A stretch of 64,000 bases of DNA from Rhodanobacteraceae bacterium (GTDB lineage: Bacteria; Pseudomonadota; Gammaproteobacteria; Xanthomonadales; Rhodanobacteraceae). This document shows positions 47,332 to 57,257 of the stretch, piece after piece (the first letter of the stretch is position 1; each line of letters starts with the position of its first letter). The notes beneath the pieces are model-generated. The model was not told the DNA's origin and did no database searches. It was given only the letters and a program-made list of their open reading frames with translations. The position numbers were made by a program, and so were the translations under genes. The DNA lies in contig JAEUPP010000002.1 in the NCBI GenBank assembly GCA_016790075.1, positions 1 to 64,000 on the forward strand. Reading direction: 5' to 3'.

Positions 47332-47664
47332 TCAGGCCGACAATGCGTCGACTTTGGCTGCGCACAGAAAGTCGTTCAGCGACAGCCCACCTACATCGTG
47401 CGTAGACCAGCGCATGCGGCAATAGTTGTAGCCGACCTCCAGGTCGGGGTGATGGTCCTCGCGATTGGCGATCCAGGCTACTGCGTTGACGAAGCCCATG
47501 GTCGCGTGGAAATCGCGGAAGCGGAATTCGCGCTTGAGTTCGCCGGAACCTATGTGCCAATCGGGAATAAGTGCGGCGAGCTCCGCGATCAGCTTGGCGT
47601 CGACAGCATCGGCGGCACCCTTGCGCGGCGTGCAGCGAGTCGCGATCAATTCTTCCTTTGTCAT
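47332..47664 (-). CDS. phhB: 4a-hydroxytetrahydrobiopterin dehydratase (PCD)
   Basis: 110 residues from ATG 47664, GGAG 8 nt upstream. The family core is [18 protein letters not shown], then [16 protein letters not shown] and [14 protein letters not shown], giving the catalytic His pair and the third His. It regenerates quinonoid dihydrobiopterin after phenylalanine hydroxylation. No phhA is near. Divergent from nfuA. Confidence 0.95.
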   Translation of the reverse strand: MTKEELIATRCTPRKGAADAVDAKLIAELAALIPDWHIGSGELKREFRFRDFHATMGFVNAVAWIANREDHHPDLEVGYNYCRMRWSTHDVGGLSLNDFLCAAKVDALSA

Positions 47665-47708
47665 GATGAGCTCCGTCAGGCGAGGCGCGAGTATAGCGAT
47701 GTGACAGC

Positions 47709-47737
47709 TTGGTCGACTGTCGAATCAGGACTACAAT
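47709..47737 (+). promoter_or_regulatory. sigma70-like promoter of nfuA
   Basis: TTGGTC (47709-47714), 17-bp spacer, TACAAT (47732-47737), 23 nt before the nfuA ATG. No IscR-type palindrome was recognised. Confidence 0.5.
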
Positions 47738-47760
47738 GGTCCAGATTCGACGGAGCCTTT

Positions 47761-48372
47761 ATGATCAACATTTCCGAGCGTGCCCAGCAGCATTTTCTTA
47801 GACTTATTCAGCAGCAGGGTATTGCTGGACTGGGCATTCGGCTGCGGGCAGTAAAGGCAGGGACACCTGCCGCGGACTGTCAACTTGAGTTCTGTGAAGC
47901 CGCTGACCTGGCCGGCGATGAATGGACGGTCGAGTGCCAAGGTTTTCCGCTCTATGTCGATGCCGCTAGCGTACCTTTCCTCGATGCAGCGGATATCGAC
48001 TACGAGTCGTCGTCGACTGGCGGTCAGCTGACGATACGCGCACCGCGCATCAAGGGTGATGTGCCAGGCGAAAACGCGAGTCTGGTCGAGCGCGTGCGCT
48101 ATGTGATCGAGACCGAAGTTAATCCGCGAGTCGCATCCCACGGCGGTCGGGTTTCGTTGGAAGAAGTCACCGCCGATGGCGTCGTGCTGCTGCGTTTCGG
48201 CGGCGGCTGCCACGGTTGCGGTATGGCCGACGTCACGTTGAAACATGGGGTAGAAAAAACCCTGCGCGAACGCGTACCTGAGATCACGGCGGTACGGGAT
48301 GCTACCGATCACGCCAGCGGTGCCAATCCCTATTTCTCGCGTGACAAGGAAGGCAAGTCTGCAATGGCTTGA
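47761..48372 (+). CDS. nfuA: Fe-S biogenesis protein NfuA
   Basis: 203 residues from ATG 47761. A degenerate A-type N-domain ([19 protein letters not shown]) lacking the A-type cysteines and a C-terminal Nfu domain with [21 protein letters not shown] (CxxC). The dimer binds a 4Fe-4S cluster and delivers it to apo-enzymes, notably under stress. The tail after the Nfu domain ([16 protein letters not shown]) is slightly longer than in E. coli. Confidence 0.96.
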   Translation: MINISERAQQHFLRLIQQQGIAGLGIRLRAVKAGTPAADCQLEFCEAADLAGDEWTVECQGFPLYVDAASVPFLDAADIDYESSSTGGQLTIRAPRIKGDVPGENASLVERVRYVIETEVNPRVASHGGRVSLEEVTADGVVLLRFGGGCHGCGMADVTLKHGVEKTLRERVPEITAVRDATDHASGANPYFSRDKEGKSAMA

Positions 48373-48410
48373 ATGCTTCCGTCGGTACCAGATCCTAATC
48401 TGGCTGACCT

Positions 48411-48446
48411 AAGCAAAAAACCCGGCAGCGCCGGGTTTCTTGCTTA
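48411..48446. terminator. bidirectional intrinsic terminator between nfuA and cytochrome c genes
   Basis: AAGCAAAAAACCCGGC AGC GCCGGGTTTCTTGCTT: GC stem flanked by A- and T-runs on both sides, between the convergent ends of nfuA and the cytochrome pair. Confidence 0.85.
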
Positions 48447-48467
48447 GTCAGTGTGGCTGTTGGGATC

Positions 48468-48824
48468 TTACTTGCCGCTGGGCTTGGCTGGATGACTCAG
48501 GTCGCCGAGTTTGCTGCCGGGAAGATTCGCAAAATGTGCAGCGAGGTCGGCGATGTTCTGCTCGGTCAACGGTTGCATGAAGCCGGCCATGATCGCGTTC
48601 TTGCGCTTGCCGGTCTTGTATTGGTGCATCGCTTCCTGCAGGTAGTCGCGATACTGCCCGGTGAGGCGCGGATATTGCGGGTCGGTCGGATTGCCGTCGG
48701 CGCCATGACAGGCAGCGCAGGGTTCGGCAAGCTTCTTCGCGATTTCGGCATTGCCTGCTGCGACAGCGAATGAAGAAACAGCTAGCAGCGGAGCCAGCGC
48801 GATCAGTGAAATTAGGCGGTTCAT
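48468..48824 (-). CDS. small periplasmic cytochrome c
   Basis: 118 residues from ATG 48824 (GAGG 9 nt upstream; ATG 48833 overlaps the ribosome-binding site). Signal peptide to about 23 (VAA-G). Haem-binding CAACH near residue 36-40 and a distal Met in IMAGFMQPL. A class I c553/c4-like single-haem protein, usually an electron donor to terminal oxidases. Lies 18 bp downstream of a second cytochrome c gene. Confidence 0.92.
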   Translation of the reverse strand: MNRLISLIALAPLLAVSSFAVAAGNAEIAKKLAEPCAACHGADGNPTDPQYPRLTGQYRDYLQEAMHQYKTGKRKNAIMAGFMQPLTEQNIADLAAHFANLPGSKLGDLSHPAKPSGK

Positions 48825-48842
48825 CCGGTGCATCCTCGGAGG

Positions 48843-49166
48843 TTACGGGGCCAGGCCAGCGAGGTACGCGGCGATGTCTTCGATGTCCTGCGCCGAGAGG
48901 CTCTCACCCTGGGCGCGCATGGTCGGATGATCGCGGTCACCGGTCTGATAGGCCTTTAGTGCGGCCACAAGATATTCGTAGTGTTGGCCTGCGATGCGTG
49001 GCACGTGGTAGTTCGGATACGCGTTCTTGTAACCCGGGACGCCGTGGCAGCCATGGCAGGTGTAGGTCTTGAGGCGGCCGGCTTCCTTGTCACCCGCAGC
49101 GTGGGCGGACGAGGTAGCAAGAGCAGTGGCGGCTAGCAGGGAAGCAAGCAGTAGCGATCGGGTCAT
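48843..49166 (-). CDS. small periplasmic cytochrome c
   Basis: 107 residues. Signal peptide to about 23 (AHA-A). Haem motif CHGCH (YTCHGCHGVPGYKNAYPNYHVPRIAGQ), distal Met in HPTMRAQGESLS. With the neighbouring gene it resembles a split cytochrome c4 (two single-haem halves). Located 326 bp from the divergent RND operon. Confidence 0.92.
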   Translation of the reverse strand: MTRSLLLASLLAATALATSSAHAAGDKEAGRLKTYTCHGCHGVPGYKNAYPNYHVPRIAGQHYEYLVAALKAYQTGDRDHPTMRAQGESLSAQDIEDIAAYLAGLAP

Positions 49167-49385
49167 CGTCGGTTCCGGCGGCGGCGGTTGCCTGGCTGGT
49201 AAAGCCGCAAGTATAGCCGGCGCGGTGCGCCAAGCTCCAGCCGCGTCTGCCGCCCGCTCGCGGTCGCGTGACTACCGGCTCACGACGAGTCGCTCCGTTC
49301 TTCACAGAATGCTCACCAGTGGTACCGAAATGAGGCCCGGTGCATCCGTTCATCGCGAAACGGCATCAGAGGTTTCGGTGACGAG

Positions 49386-49414
49386 TTGTCATCACTAGTG
49401 ATGTAGTTTAGTAT
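49386..49414 (+). promoter_or_regulatory. promoter of the RND efflux operon
   Basis: TTGTCA (49386-49391), 17-bp spacer, TAGTAT (49409-49414). Predicted start near 49421, giving a ~70-nt leader before the adaptor ATG at 49493. Confidence 0.6.
49390..49403. promoter_or_regulatory. palindromic operator candidate in the RND promoter
   Basis: CATCACTAGTGATG is a perfect 14-bp palindrome overlapping the end of the -35 and filling most of the spacer. That position suits a TetR- or MarR-type repressor, but no regulator gene is adjacent. Confidence 0.5.
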
Positions 49415-49492
49415 AACACCACAATACCAGCACACGGGCCATTTGCCATGCTTGCCGTCTTGCACCGCCTCGCTTCCGGTCAGCGATCAGGA

Positions 49493-50668
49493 ATGCGTCA
49501 TATCTTTTTGATTCTTTTAGGCACTTCACTGCTTGCAGGGTGTGGCAAAGGCGCCGCGGACAAGGCCAAGGCTGACGATGCCATTGCCCTGGTTCCCGTT
49601 GAAACGGCAGTGGCTGCGACGCGAGCCATAGACGCCAGCTACTCCGGCACGGCAACGCTGGAAGCCGATCGGGAAGCAGATGTCGTTGCCAAGACCAGCG
49701 GTGTACTGCTGAAGCTACTGATCGAAGAAGGCGACGTTGTGCGCCAGGGCCAGGTCCTGGCGCGGTTGGATGACGCCAGCCCGCGCCTGAGTCTGGCCAA
49801 ATCCGAAGCGACCTTGCGCAAACTTGAAGCCGACTACCGTCGCGCCGACGAGATGTTCGGCAAGAAACTGTTGTCGCTGGAAGAACACGACAAGATCAAG
49901 TTCGACCTCGACAACCAGCGCGCCGTCCATGACCTTGCCCGACTGGAGCTGTCCTATACACAGGTCGTCGCGCCTATCGACGGCGTTATCGGCAAGCGCA
50001 TGGTCAAGGAGGGCAATCTGATACAGATCAACCAGCCTCTGTTCCATATCGTCGATTTCGATCCGCTGCTGGGCATACTCAATGTGCCGGAGCGTGAGCT
50101 CAACACCTTGAAGCCGGGGCAGGCGGTGAGCCTGGCCGTCGATGCGCTGCCGGTGCAGCGTTTCACCGGCGTCATTGATCGGGTGAGCCCTGTCGTCGAT
50201 GCTGCCAGCGGTACGTTCCGCGTAACCTGCCGCTTCGCGGCGGCAGAGCAGATGCTCAAGCCCGGGATGTTCGGCCGTATCGATGTGGTTTACGACCGCA
50301 AGCAGGACGCGCTGGCAATCCCGCGCAGCGCGCTGATCGAAGAAGACGGTGAGGCGGCGGTGTATCTGGCCGTCCTCGCTCCGCCGGCTTCAACCAAGCC
50401 GAAGGATGATGCGAGCGCCAAGTCCGAGGACACCGCATCGAAAGCACCACCTGCAGCTCCGCCGGCGCCGACAATGCAGGCGCAGCGTCGCGTTGTGCGC
50501 ATGGGTTTTGCCGATGCTGAGTACGTCGAGGTGCGTGAAGGTCTCAAGATCGGCGATCAAGTCATCACGGTCGGCCGCAACGCCGTGCGAGACGGCACGC
50601 CGATTCAGATTATCGACGCGACACCTGCGGCGGCGAGCGGCGTTCCGGTGGCGGAGAAGACGCCATGA
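49493..50668 (+). CDS. RND efflux periplasmic adaptor lipoprotein (membrane fusion protein)
   Basis: 391 residues from ATG 49493; an in-frame ATG at 49448 is possible. Lipobox LAGC (Cys17). The adaptor architecture is VVAKTSGVLLKLLIEEGDVVRQGQVLARLD (lipoyl half), a helical hairpin, SYTQVVAPIDGVIGKRMVKEGN (second lipoyl half), a beta-barrel and a membrane-proximal domain. A Pro/Ala/Lys-rich insert (about 300-330) interrupts the last domain. It bridges the inner-membrane permeases to an outer-membrane channel, not encoded here. Confidence 0.94.
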   Translation: MRHIFLILLGTSLLAGCGKGAADKAKADDAIALVPVETAVAATRAIDASYSGTATLEADREADVVAKTSGVLLKLLIEEGDVVRQGQVLARLDDASPRLSLAKSEATLRKLEADYRRADEMFGKKLLSLEEHDKIKFDLDNQRAVHDLARLELSYTQVVAPIDGVIGKRMVKEGNLIQINQPLFHIVDFDPLLGILNVPERELNTLKPGQAVSLAVDALPVQRFTGVIDRVSPVVDAASGTFRVTCRFAAAEQMLKPGMFGRIDVVYDRKQDALAIPRSALIEEDGEAAVYLAVLAPPASTKPKDDASAKSEDTASKAPPAAPPAPTMQAQRRVVRMGFADAEYVEVREGLKIGDQVITVGRNAVRDGTPIQIIDATPAAASGVPVAEKTP

Positions 50669-53600
50669 GCATCGTCGATATCGCTGTGCGCCGCCGTGTG
50701 ACGGTAAGCATGTTCACCGTCACCTTTGTACTTTTTGGCCTGATCGCGCTGTTTGGTCTCAAGGTCAACCTGTTGCCGGATCTGTCGTATCCGACGCTGA
50801 CCGTACGTACCGAATACGAAGGTGCGGCCCCGCTTGAGATCGAAAATCTGATCACGCAGCCGGTTGAAGAGGTGCTGGGCGTAGTCAAGAACGTGCGCAA
50901 GCTGCATTCGGTATCGCGTACGGGCCAGTCGGACGTGATCCTGGAGTTCACCTGGGGCACGGACATGGACATGGCCAGCCTGGAGGTTCGCGACAAACTG
51001 GAACTGTTGCAATTGCCTTTGGATGCCAAGAAGCCCTTGCTGCTGCGCTTCAATCCGTCGACAGATCCCATCGTTCGCTATGGCCTCTATGGCAAGAGCG
51101 ACGATCACGGGTTCAACGAGGCAGAACTCAAGCAGTTGCGTCGGTTTGCTGACGACGAGCTGAAAAAGCGTCTTGAACCCATTGCCGGCGTCGCTGCGGT
51201 CAAAGTCGGCGGCGGTCTTGAAGACGAGGTTGCCGTTGAGATTGACCAGCAGAAGTTGTCGCAGCTGGGTATCGGCGTAGAGGAAGTGGTAAAGCGGCTC
51301 AAGGACGAAAACGTCAATATCTCCGGCGGCCGTATCGAGGAAGGTTCGCAGCGCTATCTCGTGCGCACGATCAATCAGTTTGCGACGGTGGAGGAAATGC
51401 GCGAGCTGCTGGTAAAAATCGACAACGGCGTGCCGATACGGCTCAAAGACGTAGCGCGAGTGCATCAGAGCTACAAGGAACGTCAAGGCATAGTGCGTAT
51501 CAACGGACGCGAAGCGATTGAGCTCGCCGTCTACAAGGAGGGTGACGCCAACACGGTTAGCGTCGCCGACGGCGTCAAGGCCGCTGTCGCGCGCATGCAG
51601 GAAAACAAGACGCTGCCGACCAGTGCAGAGCTCAAGGCTATCGACGATCAGTCGTTGTTTATCGGTGCGGCGCTGCACGAAGTGCGTTTCGACGCCATGC
51701 TGGGCGGTTTGCTCGCCATCCTCGTGATCTTTTTCTTCCTGCGCGATAGCTGGAGCACCTTCATCATCTCGCTGTCGCTGCCGATATCACTGGTCACCAC
51801 CTTTTTCTTTATGGGCCAGGCGGACCTCAGCCTGAATGTGATGTCGTTGGGGGGGCTGGCTTTGGCAACCGGCATGGTGGTCGACGATTCCATCGTCGTG
51901 CTGGAGAACATTGCGCGCTTGCGTGAAAAGGGCTTGTCCATTATCGATGCCGCAGTACAGGGCACCAAGGAAGTCGGCATGGCGGTGACGGCATCGACGC
52001 TGACCACGGTCGCCGTATTCTTTCCGCTGGTATTCGTGCAAGGCGTCGCCGGCCAGTTGTTCCGCGATCAGGCGCTGACCATCACCTTTGCGATGCTGAT
52101 CTCGCTGGTCGTGGCGATGACCTTGATCCCCATGCTGGCGTCGCTCAAGGGGCGGGCGCCGCTTGCCTATCGGGATGAGGCCGACACAGACAAACCGCAA
52201 GGCCCTTTCGGTGCCGTGCCGCGTGGCGTGGTCTGGTCATTCCTGTGGGTTTTCTCAGCGGGCGGTAGCGTTGTCGGCGGCGCATTGCGCTTCATTGGTG
52301 GTGTGGTGCTGGCGCCGTACAACCGCCTCGCCGCGGCCTATACCCGTATGCTGCCGAACGTGATCAGGCGGCCCTGGCTGGTGCTGGGTTTCTCGGTAGC
52401 TGCGTTCGTGGGCACCTTGCTGCTGATTCCGACCCTGGGCATGGACCTGATTCCGCAGCTTGCACAGGGGCGTTTCGAGATGACGGTGAAGCTGCCGCCG
52501 GGTACACCGTTGGCAAACAGCGACACGCTCGCTGGTGAGTTGCAGCGCAAGCATGCCAGTGATCCGAATATTGACTCGATCTACGGTGTGTCCGGCGTAG
52601 GCACGCGCCTCGATGCCAATCCCACTGAATCCGGCGAGAACATTGCGCGTCTGCTGATAGCGCTCAAACCGACCGCGGGTGAGGACGGCGAGCGTGCGGC
52701 CATGGATGCGCTGCGCAAGTCCATGGCGGCGCATCCCGGCGTCGAAGTGAAGTTCTCACGACCGCAGCTGTTCAGTTTCTCCACGCCGCTGGAAATCGAG
52801 ATCCGCGGCTATGACCTCGACACGCTGAAGAAAGCGGGGCAGAAACTCACTTCGCTGATGAAGGCGTCGGATCGCTTTGCGGATGTGAAGTCGACCGTCG
52901 AGGGTGGCTATCCGGAAGTGCAGATCCGTTTTGATCAGGATCGCGCGGCTGCGCTTGGCCTGACTACGCGGGCTATTGCCGACCAGGTCGTGCGCAAGGT
53001 GCGCGGCGAGGTTGCTACACGCTACAACTTCCGCGATCGCAAGATCGACGTGTTGGTGCGGGCGCGCGAGGATGACCGGGCGAGCGTCGAGGACATTCGC
53101 AACCTGATCGTAAACTCCGACGAAATCGCCGCAGCCGAGCGCAGTGCCGCGCCGGGGCGGGCCGTCTCCGTCAAGCCAATCCGGCTGTCGGCGGTTGCCG
53201 ATGTAGTTTCGACCGAAGGCCCCAGCGAAATCCACCGCGTTAGCCAGGAACGCGTCGCCATCGTGTCATCGAATCTGGCCTACGGCGACCTTGCTACGGC
53301 AGTCGCGGAAGTGCGTAGCCTTCTGGACAAGAACCCACTCGCCGCGGGCATCGCGGTCAACATCGGCGGCCAGAGTGAAGAGCTTGATGCGTCCGTGAAT
53401 TCGCTGATCTTCGCGCTCGCGCTCGCCATTTTCCTTGTCTACCTGGTGATGGCGTCGCAGTTCGAATCGTTGCTGCATCCGTTCGTGATCATGTTCTCCA
53501 TCCCACTTGCTGCGGTCGGCGCGGTGCTGGCGCTCAAACTGACCAACAACGCGATCAGTGTGGTCGTGTTCATCGGCCTGATCATGCTGGTTGGCATTGT

Positions 53601-53967
53601 GGTGAAGAACGCGATCGTGCTGATCGATCGTGTTAACCAGCTGCGTGAGGCCGGTGTCGACAAGCGAGCTGCGCTGGTGCAGGGCGCGGAGTCGCGCCTG
53701 CGCCCCATCGTCATGACGACCGTGTGTACGTTGATTGGCTTCTTGCCGCTGGCCATCGGCCTAGGCGACGGCGCTGAAGTGCGCGCGCCGATGGCGATCA
53801 CCGTGATAGGCGGTTTGCTGGTATCGACCCTGCTGACGCTGGTGGTAGTCCCTATCGTCTACGATCGCCTCGACTTCCGCGGTGATGCCTGGTACCGCGC
53901 CCGCGCCGAGCGCCGTGCCGAGCGCAAGGCGTCGGCGACCTTGGAACCAGCGGAGCATACGCCATGA
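50665..53967 (+). CDS. RND efflux permease (HAE-1 type), first of two
   Basis: 1100 residues with 12 membrane helices in the RND pattern. TM4 carries the proton-relay pair Asp407-Asp408 in GMVVDDSIVVLEN. A long cytosolic/periplasmic insert around 505-560 (EADTDKPQGPFG...) adds length. The porter domains and C-terminal TM block (VYLVMASQFESLLHPF, LIMLVGIVVKNAIVLID) are complete. ATGA overlaps on both sides couple it to the adaptor and the second permease. Substrates cannot be read from the sequence. Confidence 0.94.
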   Translation: MSIVDIAVRRRVTVSMFTVTFVLFGLIALFGLKVNLLPDLSYPTLTVRTEYEGAAPLEIENLITQPVEEVLGVVKNVRKLHSVSRTGQSDVILEFTWGTDMDMASLEVRDKLELLQLPLDAKKPLLLRFNPSTDPIVRYGLYGKSDDHGFNEAELKQLRRFADDELKKRLEPIAGVAAVKVGGGLEDEVAVEIDQQKLSQLGIGVEEVVKRLKDENVNISGGRIEEGSQRYLVRTINQFATVEEMRELLVKIDNGVPIRLKDVARVHQSYKERQGIVRINGREAIELAVYKEGDANTVSVADGVKAAVARMQENKTLPTSAELKAIDDQSLFIGAALHEVRFDAMLGGLLAILVIFFFLRDSWSTFIISLSLPISLVTTFFFMGQADLSLNVMSLGGLALATGMVVDDSIVVLENIARLREKGLSIIDAAVQGTKEVGMAVTASTLTTVAVFFPLVFVQGVAGQLFRDQALTITFAMLISLVVAMTLIPMLASLKGRAPLAYRDEADTDKPQGPFGAVPRGVVWSFLWVFSAGGSVVGGALRFIGGVVLAPYNRLAAAYTRMLPNVIRRPWLVLGFSVAAFVGTLLLIPTLGMDLIPQLAQGRFEMTVKLPPGTPLANSDTLAGELQRKHASDPNIDSIYGVSGVGTRLDANPTESGENIARLLIALKPTAGEDGERAAMDALRKSMAAHPGVEVKFSRPQLFSFSTPLEIEIRGYDLDTLKKAGQKLTSLMKASDRFADVKSTVEGGYPEVQIRFDQDRAAALGLTTRAIADQVVRKVRGEVATRYNFRDRKIDVLVRAREDDRASVEDIRNLIVNSDEIAAAERSAAPGRAVSVKPIRLSAVADVVSTEGPSEIHRVSQERVAIVSSNLAYGDLATAVAEVRSLLDKNPLAAGIAVNIGGQSEELDASVNSLIFALALAIFLVYLVMASQFESLLHPFVIMFSIPLAAVGAVLALKLTNNAISVVVFIGLIMLVGIVVKNAIVLIDRVNQLREAGVDKRAALVQGAESRLRPIVMTTVCTLIGFLPLAIGLGDGAEVRAPMAITVIGGLLVSTLLTLVVVPIVYDRLDFRGDAWYRARAERRAERKASATLEPAEHTP

Positions 53968-56900
53968 ATCTTGCTGAGCTCAGCCTCAAGCGCCCTGTAA
54001 CCATCACGATGTTCTTTCTGTCGATGATGGTGATAGGCCTGATTGCCGCGGTGCGTCTGCCACTGGAGAAGTTTCCGGATATCGAATTTCCGTTCCTGCT
54101 CGTCGACGTGCCCTATCCGGGATCGACGCCGGCGGAAGTCGAGCGTGTGCTGGCACGCCCTGTCGAGGAGGCGCTCTCGACCGTGCCCGGCATCGAGCGC
54201 ATGCGCTCGACCTCGCGTGCCGACGGACTGCAGATTTTTATCCAGTTCAAGTGGGGTAACAGCGTCGCTGTCAAGGCGGTAGAGGCTCGCGAGAAAATTG
54301 ACGGCATCCGCAAAGAACTGCCCTCAGATCTGCAGCGCTACCAGGTGCTGAAGTTTTCGGTCTCGGACGAGCCGGTGCTGAAACTGCGCGTCGCCAGCGA
54401 CTTCGATATGGCGAATTCTTACGAGCTGCTCGATCGCCGCGTCAAGCGGCCGCTGGAGCGGATTCCGGGTGTGGCACGTGTGTCCATAGAGGGTGTTGCG
54501 CCGCCGGAGCTGCAGATCGAATTGTCGTCGGACCGGCTTGCGGCGACCGGTGTAAGCCTCAACGAGCTTTATGCGCAATTGTCCAACGCAAATTTTTCGG
54601 TTTCCGCCGGACAAATCCTGGATGGCGCGACGCGCTATCGCGTGCAACCGCAGGGAGAATGGAAGAGCCTGGAGGATGTGCGCAATCTCGTTATCAACGA
54701 GCGCGGCCTCAAGCTCGGCGACATCGCCAGTGTCACGCTCAAGCCGGCGCGCCTCGACTACATGCGCCGGCTCGACACGCGCCCGGCCATAGGCATCGAC
54801 ATCTTCAAGGAGCGCAACGCGAATCTGGTCAACGTTGGCCACCTCGTCAAGAGCGAGGTCGAGCGGATCAAGGAATCGCCGGAGCTGCGCGGTATCGACG
54901 TCTATGCGCTGGAAGATCAGGCCGATTCCGTGACCTCGTCACTGTATGAGCTGACCGAGGCGGGGATTGTTGGCACGCTGCTGTCGGTACTCGTGCTGTT
55001 CTACTTTCTGCGAGATATCAATTCGACCCTGATGGTCTCGCTCGCGATTCCGATCTGTTTTGTGATGACACTGGGTTGCATGTATTTCTTCGGCATCACG
55101 CTCAACATCCTGTCGATGATGGGGTTGCTGCTAGCCGTCGGCATGCTCGTCGACAACGCGGTCGTCGTCGTCGAGAGTATTTATCAGTACCGCGAGAAGT
55201 ACCCGGGAAAACCCTGGTATTGCGCGATCGAGGGAACCCAGGTTGTCGGTGTCGCGATTGCGGCGGGAACGTTTTCAAGCATCGTCGTGTTTCTGCCGAA
55301 TATCTTCGGTGAACAGAATCAGATCAGTATTTTCCTGACCCAGGTCGCCGTTGCGATGTCGATTGCCCATCTGGCCTCCTGGCTCGTCGCCGTTACGCTG
55401 GTGCCCATGCTGTCGGCGCGCCTGCCGACGCCGAAATTTGTCGGTCGCAAGACGCTGGTGACGCGCATGCAGGAAAGGTACGCGCGCCTTATCAGCTGGA
55501 CCTTGCATCACCGCAAGCTGACGACACTGGGCGTCGTCCTCATGAGTGTTGCAAGCATCGCGATTCCGATGCAGCTCGTGAAGTACGACATGTTTCCCGC
55601 CGGGCAGGGCGCAACCCTGCGCCTGCAGTACGAATTGAATGGGCTGTATCGCCTCGAAGAACTCAAGAAGTCGATTGCCAAGATTGAAGAGTTCCTGCTC
55701 GCGCATAAGAAAGAATTTGACATCAAGTCGGTCTATAGCTACGCCGATGAGCGAGGCAACGCTTCGACCAGTGTGATCCTTGTCGATGCCGATCAGATGA
55801 AGCGCAGCTCGGCCGAAATCATGGAGGACATCCGCAAGGGGCTGCCAAAAATTCCCGTGGGCAAGGCCACCTTCGACTTCGATGGCGGCGGTGGCGACAG
55901 CGAAGGTCTGCGTGTTTCGCTGATAGGCGATTCCACCGATGTGCTGCACGAACTGTCGGATGCGATCCTTCCGGTTTTGAGTCGTTTGCCCAGCTTGCGC
56001 GACGTGCGACCGGCCGAGCGCAGCGGCGACCGAGAGATTGCCGTGCGCGTGGATAGGGAGCGCGCCAAGTCCTACGGATTCTCCGCCAGCGAAGTGGCGC
56101 GTTATGTCGGCATCGCGCTGCGCGGTGCGCCGCTCAAGGAGTTCCGCAATGGCGACACGGAAATCCCGGTATGGCTGCGCTTCCAGGGGGCCGATACACA
56201 AAGTGTGGCGGGCATGGAGGACTTCAAGCTGCGCCGCGGCGACGGCACACTGGTGCCCTTGTTGTCGTTGGTTGAGGTGCGCACGCAGGATGCGGCATCG
56301 GCGATCCAGCGCGATGGCCGTCAGACTTCGCTGCAGATAGCGGCCAATCTGGCGCCAGACATTACCAAGGACGAAGCGCGCACGGCGATTGAGGCCGCCA
56401 TGAAATCAGTCAGTCTGCCCGCGGGCTACCGCTGGAGCTTTGGCAACAGTTTCGACCAGTCGGATGAGGCGGGTCAGCAGATGTTGCTCAATACCCTGCT
56501 GGCGCTGGTCCTGGTCTACGTCGTGATGTGTGCGATGTTCGAGTCGCTGATCTTCCCCGCCGCGATCCTGACTACCTTCCTGTTTTCGATCTTCGGCGTG
56601 TTCTGGTTGTTCTGGCTGACCGGGACCACGTTCTCCATCATGGCCTCGATCGGCGTGCTTATTCTCATGGGCGTAGTCGTCAACAACGGCATCGTCATGA
56701 TCGTGCACGTGAACCAGCTGCGGCACGAAGGGCTGTTGCGCACCGAGGCCCTGGTCGCCGGTGCACGCGACCGCCTGCGGCCTATCCTGATGACCATGGG
56801 CACCGCCATCCTCGGCATGGTGCCGCTGTGCATCAGTTCCACGGAAATGGGCGGCGATGGGCCGCCGTACTACCCGATGGCACGCGCGATCGCTGGGGGG

Positions 56901-57038
56901 CTCATCTTCTCGACGGCCGTGACCCTGCTTGCGCTGCCGGTTATCTATGCGCAACTGGACGACATGCGGATGTGGATGCGGCGCGTATTCCGTGACGCCC
57001 GCGAAGGTCGCATCGCCCGGCGTCCTGCTGCGGCGTGA
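53964..57038 (+). CDS. RND efflux permease, second of two
   Basis: 1024 residues, RND fold. The TM4 motif is GMLVDNAVVVVES (Asp397-Asn398), so only one of the two usual acidic relay residues remains. The C-terminal half (YVVMCAMFESLIFPA, GVLILMGVVVNNGIVMI) is intact. Two different permeases with one adaptor recall the MdtABC arrangement, where the permeases form a mixed trimer. Overlaps the first permease by 4 bp and ends in a hairpin 4 nt after its stop. Confidence 0.94.
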   Translation: MNLAELSLKRPVTITMFFLSMMVIGLIAAVRLPLEKFPDIEFPFLLVDVPYPGSTPAEVERVLARPVEEALSTVPGIERMRSTSRADGLQIFIQFKWGNSVAVKAVEAREKIDGIRKELPSDLQRYQVLKFSVSDEPVLKLRVASDFDMANSYELLDRRVKRPLERIPGVARVSIEGVAPPELQIELSSDRLAATGVSLNELYAQLSNANFSVSAGQILDGATRYRVQPQGEWKSLEDVRNLVINERGLKLGDIASVTLKPARLDYMRRLDTRPAIGIDIFKERNANLVNVGHLVKSEVERIKESPELRGIDVYALEDQADSVTSSLYELTEAGIVGTLLSVLVLFYFLRDINSTLMVSLAIPICFVMTLGCMYFFGITLNILSMMGLLLAVGMLVDNAVVVVESIYQYREKYPGKPWYCAIEGTQVVGVAIAAGTFSSIVVFLPNIFGEQNQISIFLTQVAVAMSIAHLASWLVAVTLVPMLSARLPTPKFVGRKTLVTRMQERYARLISWTLHHRKLTTLGVVLMSVASIAIPMQLVKYDMFPAGQGATLRLQYELNGLYRLEELKKSIAKIEEFLLAHKKEFDIKSVYSYADERGNASTSVILVDADQMKRSSAEIMEDIRKGLPKIPVGKATFDFDGGGGDSEGLRVSLIGDSTDVLHELSDAILPVLSRLPSLRDVRPAERSGDREIAVRVDRERAKSYGFSASEVARYVGIALRGAPLKEFRNGDTEIPVWLRFQGADTQSVAGMEDFKLRRGDGTLVPLLSLVEVRTQDAASAIQRDGRQTSLQIAANLAPDITKDEARTAIEAAMKSVSLPAGYRWSFGNSFDQSDEAGQQMLLNTLLALVLVYVVMCAMFESLIFPAAILTTFLFSIFGVFWLFWLTGTTFSIMASIGVLILMGVVVNNGIVMIVHVNQLRHEGLLRTEALVAGARDRLRPILMTMGTAILGMVPLCISSTEMGGDGPPYYPMARAIAGGLIFSTAVTLLALPVIYAQLDDMRMWMRRVFRDAREGRIARRPAAA

Positions 57039-57042
57039 TCCG

Positions 57043-57069
57043 CTGGCGCCACCGATCCGGTGGCGCCAG
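57043..57069 (+). terminator. hairpin ending the RND operon
   Basis: Perfect 11-bp stem (CTGGCGCCACC / GGTGGCGCCAG, 5-nt loop) 4 nt after the stop. No T-tract, like the hairpin at 243-281. Confidence 0.55.
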
Positions 57070-57257
57070 ACGTCGCACAGCCCCGCCAGGGTCGGGCGTG
57101 TGTCGGCGGCTCCCGGCGCGGGGGCTGCGGGTGCCGAACGCGGCAACACCGTTTCGCGACTGTCGCCGCGCTAGACGGGCGGGATTCACTGCTATGATCA
57201 GCCCGTTCGGCGCGGCTCGGTCCGTGCCGTGTTCCCTGTAGCTCGGAGTGACCGCAC

